DNA from: JAKQDH01 sp029558835
GTDB taxonomy: Bacteria; Planctomycetota; Phycisphaerae; UBA1845
Assembly (NCBI GenBank): GCA_035356615.1
Contig: DAOQSN010000014.1
Coordinates: 1 to 64,000 of the forward strand
Direction: 5' to 3'
DNA: 64,000 bases
Below, piece by piece: positions 8,401 to 19,600 of the stretch (the stretch's first letter is position 1; every line of letters begins with the position of its first letter). Both the position numbers and the translations under genes were made by a program. The notes under the pieces are model-generated. The model was not told where the DNA came from. It saw nothing but the letters and a program-made list of their open reading frames with translations, and did not search any database.

Positions 8401-10558
8401 CGACGGTCAGGAACACGCGCTCGCGCTCGATAGCAGTGTCGCCGGCGTTCGTGCCCTCCAGAGCCTCGATCCGCTTGTCCACCAGGTCGGTAATGACCTT
8501 GCCCACGCGGGTGGCGTCGGCATACTGCAGCGGCACGAAGCGGAGCGGGAACTTCAGCGCCCGGGCGGGCACGTCCAGTTCGTCCACCACCATCTGCACG
8601 AGCACGATCTGTTCCTGGCGACCGGAAACGATCAGCACGTTGGTCCGCTCATCGGCAAGGATGCTGACGTTGTAGACCAGCGCCTGGCCGATGATGCTCT
8701 TGGGCACCCGGCCGTCGCCACTGCCGTCCGCCTCCTGCGGCAGGTCCTTGCCCTGGTCGAACAGGTCGCTGAGCAGGTCGCGCACGGTGGCCGCGTCCGC
8801 GAAGCGCAGCGGGAACAACCGCACCCCCATGTCCGTGGCCATCGGCACCCCATCGAGCAGCCGGATGAGCTCGCCCATCGGGTCGATGTTCTCCTGCACG
8901 GTGGCAACGATGAGGCTGTTGGTCCCTTCGTCGGGAATGATCTTGAGGTTCCGCTCCAGGTTGATGGGCGGCAGCTCGACGCTCTGCCCGGTGGTGGGGT
9001 CCACCTTGTTGATGCAGAGGCGTTTGATGGCCTCGGTAGTCTCCTCCCGCGCCTGCTCGGTGGCCAGCAGTTCGCGGATCACGTCGGCCAACTCATTGGC
9101 CTCCGAATGCAGCAATGGATAGAAGGCCAACTCCACCTCCCCGAAGCCCTTGATCGGCTCGACGTCGATTTCGTCCAGCAGTTTCTGGATGGTCTCCCGC
9201 TCCGATTCCGGTGCGAGCACCATGATGCTGTTGTTGGACTCGTTGGGGATGATCTGGAGTTCCGCCTCGGCCCCGCGGGCACCCTGGCGCTCACGGATCT
9301 TGTCGATGATCTCCTTGAGTTGCTCGGCCGCCTCCACCGCCCGGCGGTTCTTGATGTGGAACACCATCTGCTCCACCTTGCCCAACGCCGGCGGCACCGC
9401 GTCCACCTGCTCGATGACCTCCACCACGAAGTCGATCTGGTCGGGCAGGGCCGCGACCAGCAGGATGTTCGACGACAACGCGGTGATGGAGACCTCATCC
9501 TCCGTCCGCTGGTTGGCGGTCTGCCACACTTTGCGGAGGGCTTCCTGGGCCGAACGGGCGATCTCGTTGGCGTCGCGCTGGGTGACCGTCACCACGCGCA
9601 GTACCTTGTTGGGCCGGCTGACATCAAGCAGGTCGATGAGCAGTTGCAGCCGGCGCAGGTCTTCCGGATCACCTTGCAGCACGACCGTGTCGCCCACAAC
9701 CTCAACCTGGAGCTCGGCTCCGGAGAGGTTGAACATGGTGGGATCGACTTGCCCGAGCAGCTCGTTCAGGCTGGGAGCCGGCTCGACCTCTCCGGGACGA
9801 GCAGGACCCCGACGTACCGGCGGCGCACCTGGCACCGGCGCCGGGAGCTCCTTGACGAACAACTCGGCTCCCTCAGCCTGCACGGGCGCGGGCCCCAGTT
9901 CCGCACTGGGACGCGGGACACGGGCGGGCTCGGGGGCGCGAGGTTCGGTAGGTTCACCCGGCGCGGGGCGGTCGGCGGGCGCACGGCCACGGCGCGGAGC
10001 GGGTTGCGCCTCCGGCTTCACCGTCGCCCGCTTCGCGCGCGGCTCTTTGGGTTCCGCCGGGGCCTTCGGCTCCGGGCTCCGGGCCGGCTGGGCCGCCGGC
10101 GGTTCCGGCCTGGTATCCTTCTCCTTCTCCTTCTTCGGCGCCGGTCGCTCGGCGGGCTTCGGGGCCTGGTCCGGCTGTGCGCCCGGCTGGTCGGAGGGCT
10201 TCTGCCCCTTGTCTTTCTTCGCGGGCCGCTTGTCGGCCGGCTTCTTGTCCTTGGCCGGCTCGGGCGGCGGCGGGTCAGCGTCCGCCGCGACGGACGCCGC
10301 GGCCACAAGGACAGTGTCCCCGGCGGTGTCGGACGCCGGACCGGCGCCTGGATCGTCATCGTCGAGGAGGGCCAACGCGAGGTTACTTAGGGCCAGCGCT
10401 TCCGCATTGCTGATCGCCGGCTCCGGAGCGGCCGGCTCCTGGGTGGGCGGCGCCTGGGCACTGGCCGACTCCGGACACCCCGGCAATGCGGCTCCACACG
10501 CGCAGAACAGCAACCAGAGGAATCGCGTCCTTCGCCTTCGCGGTCTTGGCTCGTTCAT
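5438..10558 (-). CDS. gspD: Type II secretion secretin GspD with about 12 N-terminal NolW-like domains
   Basis: Outer-membrane channel of the secretion system, 1,706 residues against about 650-750 for usual GspD. Order of parts: a signal sequence ending ALPGC (possibly lipidated) near residue 28; a Lys/Pro/Glu-rich linker at about 95-240; an N0-like segment near 255-310; then about twelve tandem secretin N (NolW-like) repeats to about 1,330, each with a FPLxYADA-type beta strand and a NxLIV..... LDxx end. The secretin barrel occupies about 1,335-1,575, with LSRPVVMVQNGQEG and the hallmark VPLLGDVPLLGALFR near 1,545-1,560. A Pro-rich C-terminal tail may carry a pilotin-binding site. Ordinary secretins have two or three such N domains, so the periplasmic vestibule is much extended. 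It follows the giant repeat gene after 95 bases. Confidence 0.93.
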   Translation of the reverse strand: MNEPRPRRRRTRFLWLLFCACGAALPGCPESASAQAPPTQEPAAPEPAISNAEALALSNLALALLDDDDPGAGPASDTAGDTVLVAAASVAADADPPPPEPAKDKKPADKRPAKKDKGQKPSDQPGAQPDQAPKPAERPAPKKEKEKDTRPEPPAAQPARSPEPKAPAEPKEPRAKRATVKPEAQPAPRRGRAPADRPAPGEPTEPRAPEPARVPRPSAELGPAPVQAEGAELFVKELPAPVPGAPPVRRGPARPGEVEPAPSLNELLGQVDPTMFNLSGAELQVEVVGDTVVLQGDPEDLRRLQLLIDLLDVSRPNKVLRVVTVTQRDANEIARSAQEALRKVWQTANQRTEDEVSITALSSNILLVAALPDQIDFVVEVIEQVDAVPPALGKVEQMVFHIKNRRAVEAAEQLKEIIDKIRERQGARGAEAELQIIPNESNNSIMVLAPESERETIQKLLDEIDVEPIKGFGEVELAFYPLLHSEANELADVIRELLATEQAREETTEAIKRLCINKVDPTTGQSVELPPINLERNLKIIPDEGTNSLIVATVQENIDPMGELIRLLDGVPMATDMGVRLFPLRFADAATVRDLLSDLFDQGKDLPQEADGSGDGRVPKSIIGQALVYNVSILADERTNVLIVSGRQEQIVLVQMVVDELDVPARALKFPLRFVPLQYADATRVGKVITDLVDKRIEALEGTNAGDTAIERERVFLTVDIRSNTLIVSASDENYDEIVTIVEQLDSKPTPLFDQIRVVPCGRLSATDLKDKIDELWQRKQQLRQETEQVEDTPVLVADGRSNALVIASSVEDFEEIQALVTTLSAQPLIESTRIFPLQYADATVLANMLDELFDGMQSASESDSFQAPTIIPDPRGNSLIIAGMQDVMERAADLICRLDVEAGPLTATFAIYPLQFGSAAKLAARMQELFDTRREGRQTEQTPVAVLADEATNSLICLASKDDHAVLIGLLELLDKPSTLARQFEIFPLKYSKAETLAEKIESLFTSQAEGASGRTDAAGVEADLRTNALIVWASPTEMENIREVIHRLDTASPVRDMMVKMVRLQYQLAEDFAQLLEETLLNPQGGNDEEAVILSFQQTQPDGSKTTRKLLRQDIQLKPDRRTNALMVMAPAESMDLLQSMIEDFDQTRPVQSEIRLFPLVNSDAEAMVEQLTSLFEGEGGGAEGETAQQLVFGLEGAEQGLANVGQKLRFSPDRRTNTIIAAGAEVDLRMVEELVRYLDGQDTEERINEVVKARFRKAPELATAVRSFVEQEQQPLAEIDDQISRLRRAEKMVSVEAVGDEESSNSLLLGVSPRYYQQTMRLIDELDRPEPQVMLRVLIAEVQLQENLALGMEFAGQDLRFSEHAVLHPNTGLPIGPDFDSVIGTTLGAAGLGGGQGLSFTMTGEDFSFVLRTLQSNSRLEVLSRPVVMVQNGQEGKITIADQIPMVTNTTVNTQGGLQSSVGSQDVGIVLTAKPQISPDGYVTIQIKQEISNFSGDTVQLTEGLSQPIINDRTVESWVTVRDGETVVIGGLITDRKSQGETKVPLLGDVPLLGALFRTTNITHQKTELLVVLNVNVLRTDEDRRRLSLEERDKTGLLGNMRKSPLMEGLRIVPDETLLGPGRAKGQPAGSSAPATGAVPASPPVPATSSPNGAPGQYGPKPKRYGPAVEPPPAPTTQASAGGATQEQVQAVLAQVRRVAERL

Positions 10559-10653
10559 TGCACTACCCTTTGTACGTGCCGCCTGGACCTCTACCAGATC
10601 CAGGGCCTGCCTTCAGCGTATCCCAGGCGGGCCCAGCCCGCCAGTCGCAACCG

Positions 10654-13600
10654 CTACCTGCCCCTGCCCCTCGACCGACTACCGCCGCCGCTGCTGCTGC
10701 TGCTGGAACCAGACTGCTCCTTAAGCCGCTCGATGAGCTGCCGGGCCTCGTCAGCCGACAGGTGGGTCGGGCGGAGCATTACCGTGGCCTTGCCGCCGGC
10801 CGGGCCCTGGGCGATGAGCCGCTGTACGACCTTGTCCACCTCGTCGAACAGCGTCGCGGAACCGGCCACCACCAGCGCATGCGTCCGCGTGTCACCGCGG
10901 ATCGAGATGCGCTCCCGCCGCGCGGAGCCGCCGCGCCCGCTGCCCGTTCCACCCCGGGCGTCGGCGCTCTCGTTGAACTGCGTCTCCAGCAGCGAAGCCA
11001 AGTCGGTCACGTTGATCCCCGAGGGCACGGGGATGATGCGGAGCAGTTCCTTCGCGCCGGCCTCCGGCGTGTCCATCAGGCCGATGGCGCTCTGGATGGC
11101 CGACATGTCCGCGGCGCTGGCCCGCACCAGCAGCGCGTTCTGGTTCTCGTCCACGGTAATCACGGGCGGCAATGAGGGCGTACGTCCGCCCCGTCCCCGG
11201 CTCTCTGTGAACATCTCCTGCAGCGCCGGCAGCACGACGGCCGCGTTGGCGTGCTGGAGCTTGATGAGCTTCGGCTCGTTGAGTTCCTTGCCCTGCACGT
11301 CGAGGTCGCGGGCGATGCCGACCAGTCGCTCCACTTCCGCCTTATCCCCGCTGATCACCAGGGCGTTACCCTGAGTAAGCGTGCTGAGGCGCACGTCGCC
11401 GACTAACTCACCGCCGCGACCGGAACTGCTGCCCGGCTTGCGCAGGTACTCCTGCATGACGCTGAGCATCTCCTCCGCCCCGCTGTTGAGCAGGGAAACG
11501 ACCTGGATTTCGCTGCCGACGCCGATGTCCCCCCGGTCCAGCTCCTTGATGCTCTCCAGAACGCGGGCCATGTCCGTCTCGTTGGCCTTCACTATGATCG
11601 CCCGCGAGCCCTGCACCTCGGAGATGGTGATCGGAGGGGCCTGCTGGCCCTGTTGCCGCGGCGCCGAGCGGACGTAGATGTCATTCAGCGCCCGCGCCAT
11701 GGCCGAGGCGTCGGCGTTCTCGATCCTGATCACCTGCACCTGCTGCTGCCCGGTGCCCGCCTGGTCCAGGGCCGTGATGAGGTCCTCGACCCGGGTCATG
11801 TTCTCCGGCGACGCGGAGACGATGACCGAGTTCGTGCCATACTCCGGCACCGCGGTCACCTGGTCGCGCGGGTTGCGGCTGAGGTTGCGGAACATCTGGT
11901 TGATGGCGTCCTGGGTGCTCCAGGGGTTGGCGTAGAGCAGGTGAATCGTCTGCATCTGCCGCTGGCGAGCGGTCTCCGGCTCGACATCCAGTTGCTCGAT
12001 CAACGTCAGCAGGTCGCGCATCTCGTCGGCGGACGCGTAAATGAGCAGGCTGTTGGTGCTGGGCTCGGCCGTGATCTGCACGGGCTGCTGCCCCTGCCCC
12101 GTGGTCCGCCGGCCGCGGTAGGCACTCTGCAGCGCGCGGGCGACGTCGTCCGCGTTGGCCTGCTTGAGCTTCTGGGTGTAGACCTGCTTCTGGTCGATCG
12201 ACTCGACGTCCACCTGCTCGAGCATCTTGCCGATGACGTCATGGTTCTTGGCGGACGCGGTGACAATGATGGAACGCGTGCCCCAGTCCACGGCACAGGT
12301 CACCTGCTCGGAGGGGCTCGCCGCCACCCGCCGGTCCCAGCGGAACATGTTCATGATGACGTTGTTGATGCTGCCGGGGTCCGCGAACTTGAGCGGATGA
12401 GCCTTGGTGGTCCGCTCGGCGTCCGCCGCCTCCTCCACGTCCAGGACGGTGATCATGTCCTTGACCGCCGTGATGTCCTTGTCGCTGCCGCGCAGGATCA
12501 CCGCGTTGGCGCGCGGGTTGGAGGCGATGATGAGCTGCTGCTCGGCCCGGCGCACGCCGAAGCGCTGCCGGTTGAACACTTCCGTCAGCTTGGTGACCAC
12601 CTCGTCGGCGTTGGCGAACTTCAGCGGGACGCTCTCGTACGCCTCCGTGCTGGTGGCCTCGTTGTCGATGTCCGCGATGAGCTGCTTGATCTCTTCCTGC
12701 TTCGGCAGCGAGGCGGTCACGATGACCGACTGGGTGGCTCCCTCGACCAGCGCCACCACGCGATCCTCTGGGCGCGGCTGCGTCTGGCGCTGCCAGTTAT
12801 ACGTCTGGTTGATGATGTTGACGATCGAGTTCGGCTCCGCGAACTTGACCGGATACACGACCATCGTGCGCTTCGTCTCCTCCGTGGAGGGCACGTCGAG
12901 CGCGGTGAGCAGCTCCTGCACCTGCACCATCTCGTCGTCATTGACGGAGGCGACGATGGAGTTGGTCTTGACGTCGGGGAGGAACTGCGGCCCGGCGTCC
13001 CCGCGCACGCCGCGCCCCTGCCGGAACGCCTGTGCAAGCTGGTTGGCCACCTCGGTGGCATTGGCGTGGGCGAGGGCGATGACATGATGGCCGCGCTGCC
13101 GCGAGGCCAACTTCTCGTCATCCAACCCGCTGATAAGCTCCGCCACGATCTTGTGATTGGCCTCGCTGGCGGTAACCACCACCGTCTGGGTGCCCGGCTC
13201 CGCCACGGCGTTGACCATGTCCCGGTTGGAGACGCTCATCTGCCGCCCGGCGCTGGTCGTCCGCGTCCGCGCCCACTGGGTAATGATGGTGGCAACCGAG
13301 CCGGGGTCGGCGTACTTGATCGGGTAGATCTTCATCGTGGTGGCGGCGCTGGCGGCCACGTCCGCCTTGTCGAGTTCCGCCACCCGGGCCTTGATGAGTT
13401 CCATGTTGGCGGCGGAGGCTTGCACCACGATCTGCCCGGTGTTCACTTCCGGCGTGACCACCACGGTCAACTCCACGGGGTCGATCGCGCTGGCCCCCCG
13501 CACCGTCTGCACCGCGCGGCGCTTGTCCTCGAAAATCTGGTTGATGGACGAAGCCACCGCCTCCGGCTGGGCAAAGTGCAGCGTGATCGTCTCGGTCAGC

Positions 13601-16600
13601 AACGCCGGCGGGGCATACGCTTCCGTCGGGTCGATGATCTCCTTCTTGATCTGCTCGATCTGCTCCTGCGTGCCCCGCACGATGAGCATGTTGATGGAGG
13701 CATTGGCCTCCGCCTGGGGCGGGGTCTCACCGGGGGCCAGGTTCCGCTGGCTCCAGAGCCGGTTGATCGTCCCCGCGATGTCCGTCGCCCGGGCGTTCTT
13801 GAGCACCACCATCAGGAAGCCCGGCGGGCTCGGCGCGTTGGCCGGGATGTCCACCTTGGCGAGCTGCTCCTCCAGGAACGTAAACACCGTCGGGCTGCCC
13901 AGCACGATCAGGGCATTGGCCTTGTCATCCACCTGCACGCTGAAGTTCTCGATGTCGGACTTGCCGCCCGCCCGGCGCAGGTAGTCGGTGAGCAGGGCGG
14001 TCATCGTCGTGTAGACCGCCCGCGCGCTGGCGTACTGCATCTTGTAGATGCGGAACTCCAGCCCGATGTCCGACTTGTCCAGCGTCTGCACCAGCGACTC
14101 GATCTCGACGAAGGTGCCCTCGTCGGCGATGACGAAAAGCTGCTTACTGGCGTCGTGGGCAGTGATGGTCAACTGCGTGGTCGTGCCGCCGCGCCGACCG
14201 CGGGCGCCGGCACTGCCCCGCCGCGCCCCGTAGGCCGCCTGGATCGTTTCCACCAGGCTGCTGGGCTTGGCATGCTGCAACTGGATGACGCGCAGCTTGC
14301 CCGCCTCGGCGTACTGGGCCTCGATCTTCTGAATGGCCGCCAGGATGTCCTCGCGCAGACTCGCGGGCGCTTTGAAGAAGAGGACGTTGCCGCCGGCCTC
14401 GCCGATGAACTTCGTCGTGGCACCGGCGGCGGCCGCCCCGGCTCCGCGTCCGCCGCGGGCCGTCCCGCCGGCGAACATGGTCGTCAGCGTCTCCGCCACG
14501 GCCGCCGCGTCCGCGTACACCAGGTCCACCGGCTCATACCGTCCGCCGCTGCTGTCCGCCACGTCCAGCCGGGCGACCAGTTCGTCGACCTCGGTGACGT
14601 CTTCCGCCACCGCCTGGACAATCAGCAGGTTGAGCGGGGCGTAGGCCAGGAACGTGGGCTTGTTCAGCGTCGGGGTACCCGCGGCTGCCGGCCGGGGCGT
14701 CGTTCGTCCCCGACGCGAGCCGGAAGGCGTCGCACCCTCGGTATATTGAGTGGTCAGGTGCGTGGCCAGTTCCTCGGCGTCGGCGTAACGCAACTCGTAG
14801 TACTTCGTGGTGCGTTCCGGCAGTTCGTGGCTTTCGAGCTGGGCGACGAGCTTCTCCACCAGTTCGATCCCCGCGGCCGGGCCCATGACCAGGATGGTGT
14901 TCGCCTCGGCGTCGCTGGTGATGGTGAGGTCGTCCTTGAAGATGCCCAGTTCACCGACCTCAGTTTGCTGCATAAGCCGTTGCGGCAGCGCGCCGGCGGC
15001 GGAAACGGCGCCGCCGCCGCCCGGCCGACCGGTGCGCCCGACGCGCCCCGCGCGCTCGTCCAGCCCCATCAGCGTCTTGAGGGTCTGCTCGACCTCCTCC
15101 GCATTGAGCTTCTTGAGCTGGATGATCTTGAATTCGCTGTCGATCGGCTGGGGCTGGTCGATGGTCGCCAGCAGCTCGAGGAGGGCGGGGTAATCGCGGG
15201 TGTTGGCACGGACGATGAGGGTGCGGTCGCGCGGATTGGCCTTGATCTGCACGCCGCTGGGCATCGTCTGCATCTGGGCCATCATCTGCTGCTGAATCTG
15301 CTCCATCTGCTCCTGGGCTTCCGCCCCCTGGCCCTGCTGCTCGCCGGGTCGCCCGCCGCCCATGCCGGGAAAGCCGGGCATGCCGGGAATCTGCGGGATG
15401 CCGACCCGTCCGCCGGGCACCTGCTGGCCCGGTTGCCCGGGCTGACCCTGCTGGCCGCCCTGCCGCCGGGCCTGGGCCGCCTGCTGGGCCGCCATCCGCT
15501 GGGCCATCTGCTGCTGCCGCAGCATCTGCTGCTGCTGCTGAGCGGCCGCCCGCTGACCGGCGTTGAACACGTCGTCGATGATCTCCGCGGCCGTGTTCAC
15601 GTCGATGTAGCGCACGCGGAAGACGCGGATGTCCGGCTTGACGCCGAGCGTCTTGATCTCGTTCTCCAGGTCCTTGGCGGAGTCCTGCAGCGCCTTGACC
15701 GCCGCATTCGGTCCGTCAAAGACCAGGACGCCCTCCTTCTCGTCGTAATAGACCTTTACTTTGCTCCCGGCGGGGAGCCGGCTGGTGCTGCTGTTCGAGT
15801 CCGACGAACTGGACGTCTGTCCCGTCACGGGCTGCGGACCCGGCAGGGCAATGACCGCCGGGCTCAGCGACTGCACCGCATCGTCAAGCACCGCATCATC
15901 CTCCACCGACGGATGCCCGGTAGGATCCTCCGGCGGCGGCTCGTCGTCCGGCTTGACTTCACCCGGCGGGACTTGCAGGGCCGCGCTCTGCTCCAGGGCC
16001 AGCGTCTCGGCGAGGAGGGCTTCGCCCAGCCGCGCCCACCCGATCGGCAGGACGCAGCGATGCGCCTGCGCCCGCGGGCGGACCTGCTCGATGCCGTGCG
16101 TCTCGTCCTCCACCTTCCCGGTCTCTACCAGCTCCACTTCCACGTCCGGGTTGTTGAGCTTGAACCAAGCCGCCGCCTCCTGGGCGGTCATGCCGCCCGG
16201 CACCAGGAAGGTCGCCCTCTTGGGCTCCGTGTCCACCTTCCGCGGCTTGTCCACGTACTTGCGGATCAGCTCCTCGATTTCCGGGAAGCGGCTCTCGTCG
16301 GTGTACCTCACCACGAGCACGTCGTCGAACGGCAGGTAATCCACGTTCGGCAACTGGTTGCGCGGCTCCCAGACTGAGCTCAGCAGCGTGTCCAGGTCAA
16401 ACGACGCGTCGAAGGCGTCCGCGTACTTCAGTTCGTACATCATCTTGGGCAGGACGTCCCCGGATCCGCTGAGCTCGCCGTCCTCGCAGTCGAACTGCGC
16501 CACCACGGCATCGATCTGGTCCAGCTTCGCCTGCGTAGCGCAGACGATGAGCGTATCGCTAATCAGGTCCGCCTGAATATACAGCTCGTTGCCGACGTAC

Positions 16601-19600
16601 TTCTTCTGCGTCTCGAAGAGACTGTCCTCCTCCGTCGTCGACGACGACCCCCGCCCGCCACGCGAGGCCCGACCGCCCGGCGCCTGCCCCGGCGCTCGAC
16701 CACCGGCCGCCGGCGCCGTGTCCACCGCCTGAAGAATCAATTCCGCCAGACCCTTTGGATCGGCGTACTTGATCTGGTACACCTTGATCTGCTTGCCGCT
16801 GACCTCCGGCGTATCCACTCGGGCGATCCATTCCTTCGCCCGCGTCACGTCTTCCAGCGTACCGCGCAGCACGAGTGCGCCACCGCCCGGCGCTTCCGCC
16901 ACGGCCAGCGGCAGCGTGTCCACGCCGGCTGCCGGCGTCCCCTGTCCGCGCTGCCCGCCCGGCCGCGCCACGCGCGTCGGCGCGCCCATCATCTCCCGCA
17001 GGGTCCGCACCATCTCCGTCGCGCTGGCGTGTTTCAGCAGCACGGTCTCGACCACCGGCTCGTCGGCGGTGGCGGGACGATCGAACTCGGCCACCAGCTT
17101 CCGCGCCTCGTCGATCACGAGCTGCGGAGCGGCCACCACGATGCGCTGGTTCCGCGTGTCAGCCGACAGGTGGAATCCGCCGCCACTCTGCGTCGGAGCG
17201 CGCTGCCGGCCACCACGCTGCGGAGGCTGCGGCGCACCGCCCTCCAGCACCGGCTGCTCGAGTTCGCCCGACTGCACCAGCAGCCGCACCTTGAAGCGCA
17301 GCAGCGGCTCGATCTGGTCGATCACTTCCTGCGGCTCCGCATGCTCCACGGGCAGGAACGCGGTCTCGATGGCCGTGTCCGTCTGATAGCGCAGGACATC
17401 GAGAAGCTCTTCGATCTCGGCGAACGTCTCCTTCTCGGCCACCACGACCAGCTTGCGGGCGGCCGGCTGGGGAATGAACGTCGGCCCGCCGGCGGCCAGC
17501 GTCGGCGCCGCCCCGCGCTGACCGGCGCCACGCTGCCCCCGTGGCGTGCCGGGCGTACCGGCGCGGAACACGGCCGTCAACGTAGTCACGATGTTGTCGA
17601 AGTCGGTCCCCGGCGGGAAGTCATACACCCGCATTTCGGTCGTCTTGCGTTCGACGTCGAACTCGGCGATGAGGGCGGCCACTTCCTCCATTCTCTCCGG
17701 GGTCGTGCGGACGATGAGGCTGTTGCCCATCTGCATGATGGAGAGGCTCTCGCCGGCGACGGGCATCTCGACCGCGGGCGCGGCACCTTCGGGTTGGCGT
17801 CCGCGCCGAGGTTGCCGCGGCTGTCGGACGGGGGCCCCCTGCTCGCCGAAGAACGTTTGAATGACCGCGATGAGTTCCGTCGGCTCGGCGTACTTGATCT
17901 CGAACGTGCGGCGGATGAGATTGCCCGCCTGGTCCACCTCCTTGAGCAGTTCCCGCAATCGGGCCAGCTCCGTGTCGCTCGCCCCCAGCACCATCAGGTC
18001 ACCGCCCAGCGGTACCAGCCGCACGCGCTCCGGGGTAATGAAGTCCACGAGATTGCTCAAGGCCGCCACGGCCGCCTCGGGCGCCACGTGCTCCAGGGTC
18101 ACGCGTACCACGTCACCCGCACCGGCGGCTTCCTTATCAAGCTGCTCGATCAGTGGAATGTACTTGTCCCACTCCGTCTGCGTGCACAACACGTAGAGTC
18201 GCCCGGTCTCATCCTCGGGCGTGAACTTGGCGGCCGCGATACCACCTCCCCCTGCCGGGGTGGGCCGGCGCACGCGCCGACGACCCCCTTCGCCCGCCGG
18301 CTGTGGCGGCGTCACCACGGCCGGACTGCTTGCCTCGCTTTCGTACTGCCGCAGCATGTTGGCGACGAACGAAGGCTTCTGATGCAGCAGGCGATACACG
18401 TGCAGCACGACCGGATCGGTCTCCACGTCCAGCGTGGCCACCAGCGCCAGGATGTCGTCCACGTCCTGTCGCGTGCCGGAAATCCAGATGGCGTTGCCCT
18501 GCGGATCGGGGATCACGCGGGCCGGCGCCCGCAGTTCCGCGGCCTTGCCGCCGGCCTCCCAAAGCTGGAGCACCACCCCGACCACCTCGGCCGCCGTGGC
18601 GTACTTCAACGCATGACGCTGCGGCGGCAGCACGTTGGACACGTCCAACACCGCGACCAGCTCGCGGACGCGAGCCACGTCCTCCTCCGGCGCGATCACC
18701 GCGATGGAACGGGAGGCGGGCACGGGGATTAACGTCACGCCGCCGGCCGCCAGCGGTCCCGCCGCGCCGGCCGCTCGGCCCCGGCGTGAACGCCTCGGCT
18801 GCGCCGGAGCAGGCTGCCCGTCCGGAGCTACTGCCGCGGGCGCCGCCACGGCCGTGCTCGCCAGAATCTGCTGAATCTGTGCGACCAGCTCGGTCGGATC
18901 GGCATGCTTGAGTTCGATCAGCGTGACCCCGGGTTCGGCGCCGGGTTCCACGTCGATGTAAGCCAGCAGCGTCGTCATCTCGTCGATCTTGTCCTGCATC
19001 GCCCGCACGATCAGCACCATCTGGGCGTCATCGGGCAGGATGCTGACGGGCGGCGGAGGTACTCCCTCCACCCCCGGGGTCGCTTGGGCGCCGCGCCGCC
19101 GGGAGACCGCCGCCCCACCCCGCTCCGTCACGTCCATCTGCAAATCCATCAGCATCCGCAACTTCTCGAGCGCCTGGCTCGGCAGGACGTAGCGCAGCGG
19201 GATCCTCACCAACGGCCGCGGATCGCTGATCTCCGCCCCCGTGAAGAACTCGATCAGCCCGAGGTACTTCTCGATGTCGCTGGCCAGCGCGAAGATCGTC
19301 ATCGCGTTCTTGTCCTGCAGCGGCGCGATGCGCACGTAGTCGGGCATGAAGTCGCGCACCGGGCTCAGGTCGGACACGGAGCCGGCCTTAGGCCAGTAGA
19401 TCACCAGCGCCAACTCGTCTTCCGGCAGATGGGCCGCCCGGAACTCCTCCACGCTTTTGAACATCTGCTCGCGAGGCAGCAGACGGTAGAAGTCGGTCAC
19501 CCGGATGACTTCCAGGTGATCACCCGTGTACCAGAGCCAGTACGGCTCCAGGGGCTTGTACTTGAACAGGAGCATGCGAATCCGCCCCAGGGCCTGCTTG

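Noticed and set aside
5858..10390. 1,510-codon open frame on the plus strand opposite gspD
   Set aside because: It is the antisense shadow of gspD: rich in His, Arg, Val and Leu with no motif, as expected from GC-rich coding DNA read on the other strand.
11653..16377. 1,574-codon open frame on the plus strand opposite the giant repeat gene
   Set aside because: Same reason; the minus-strand frame has a signal peptide, a ribosome binding site and clear domain repeats, the plus-strand frame has none.
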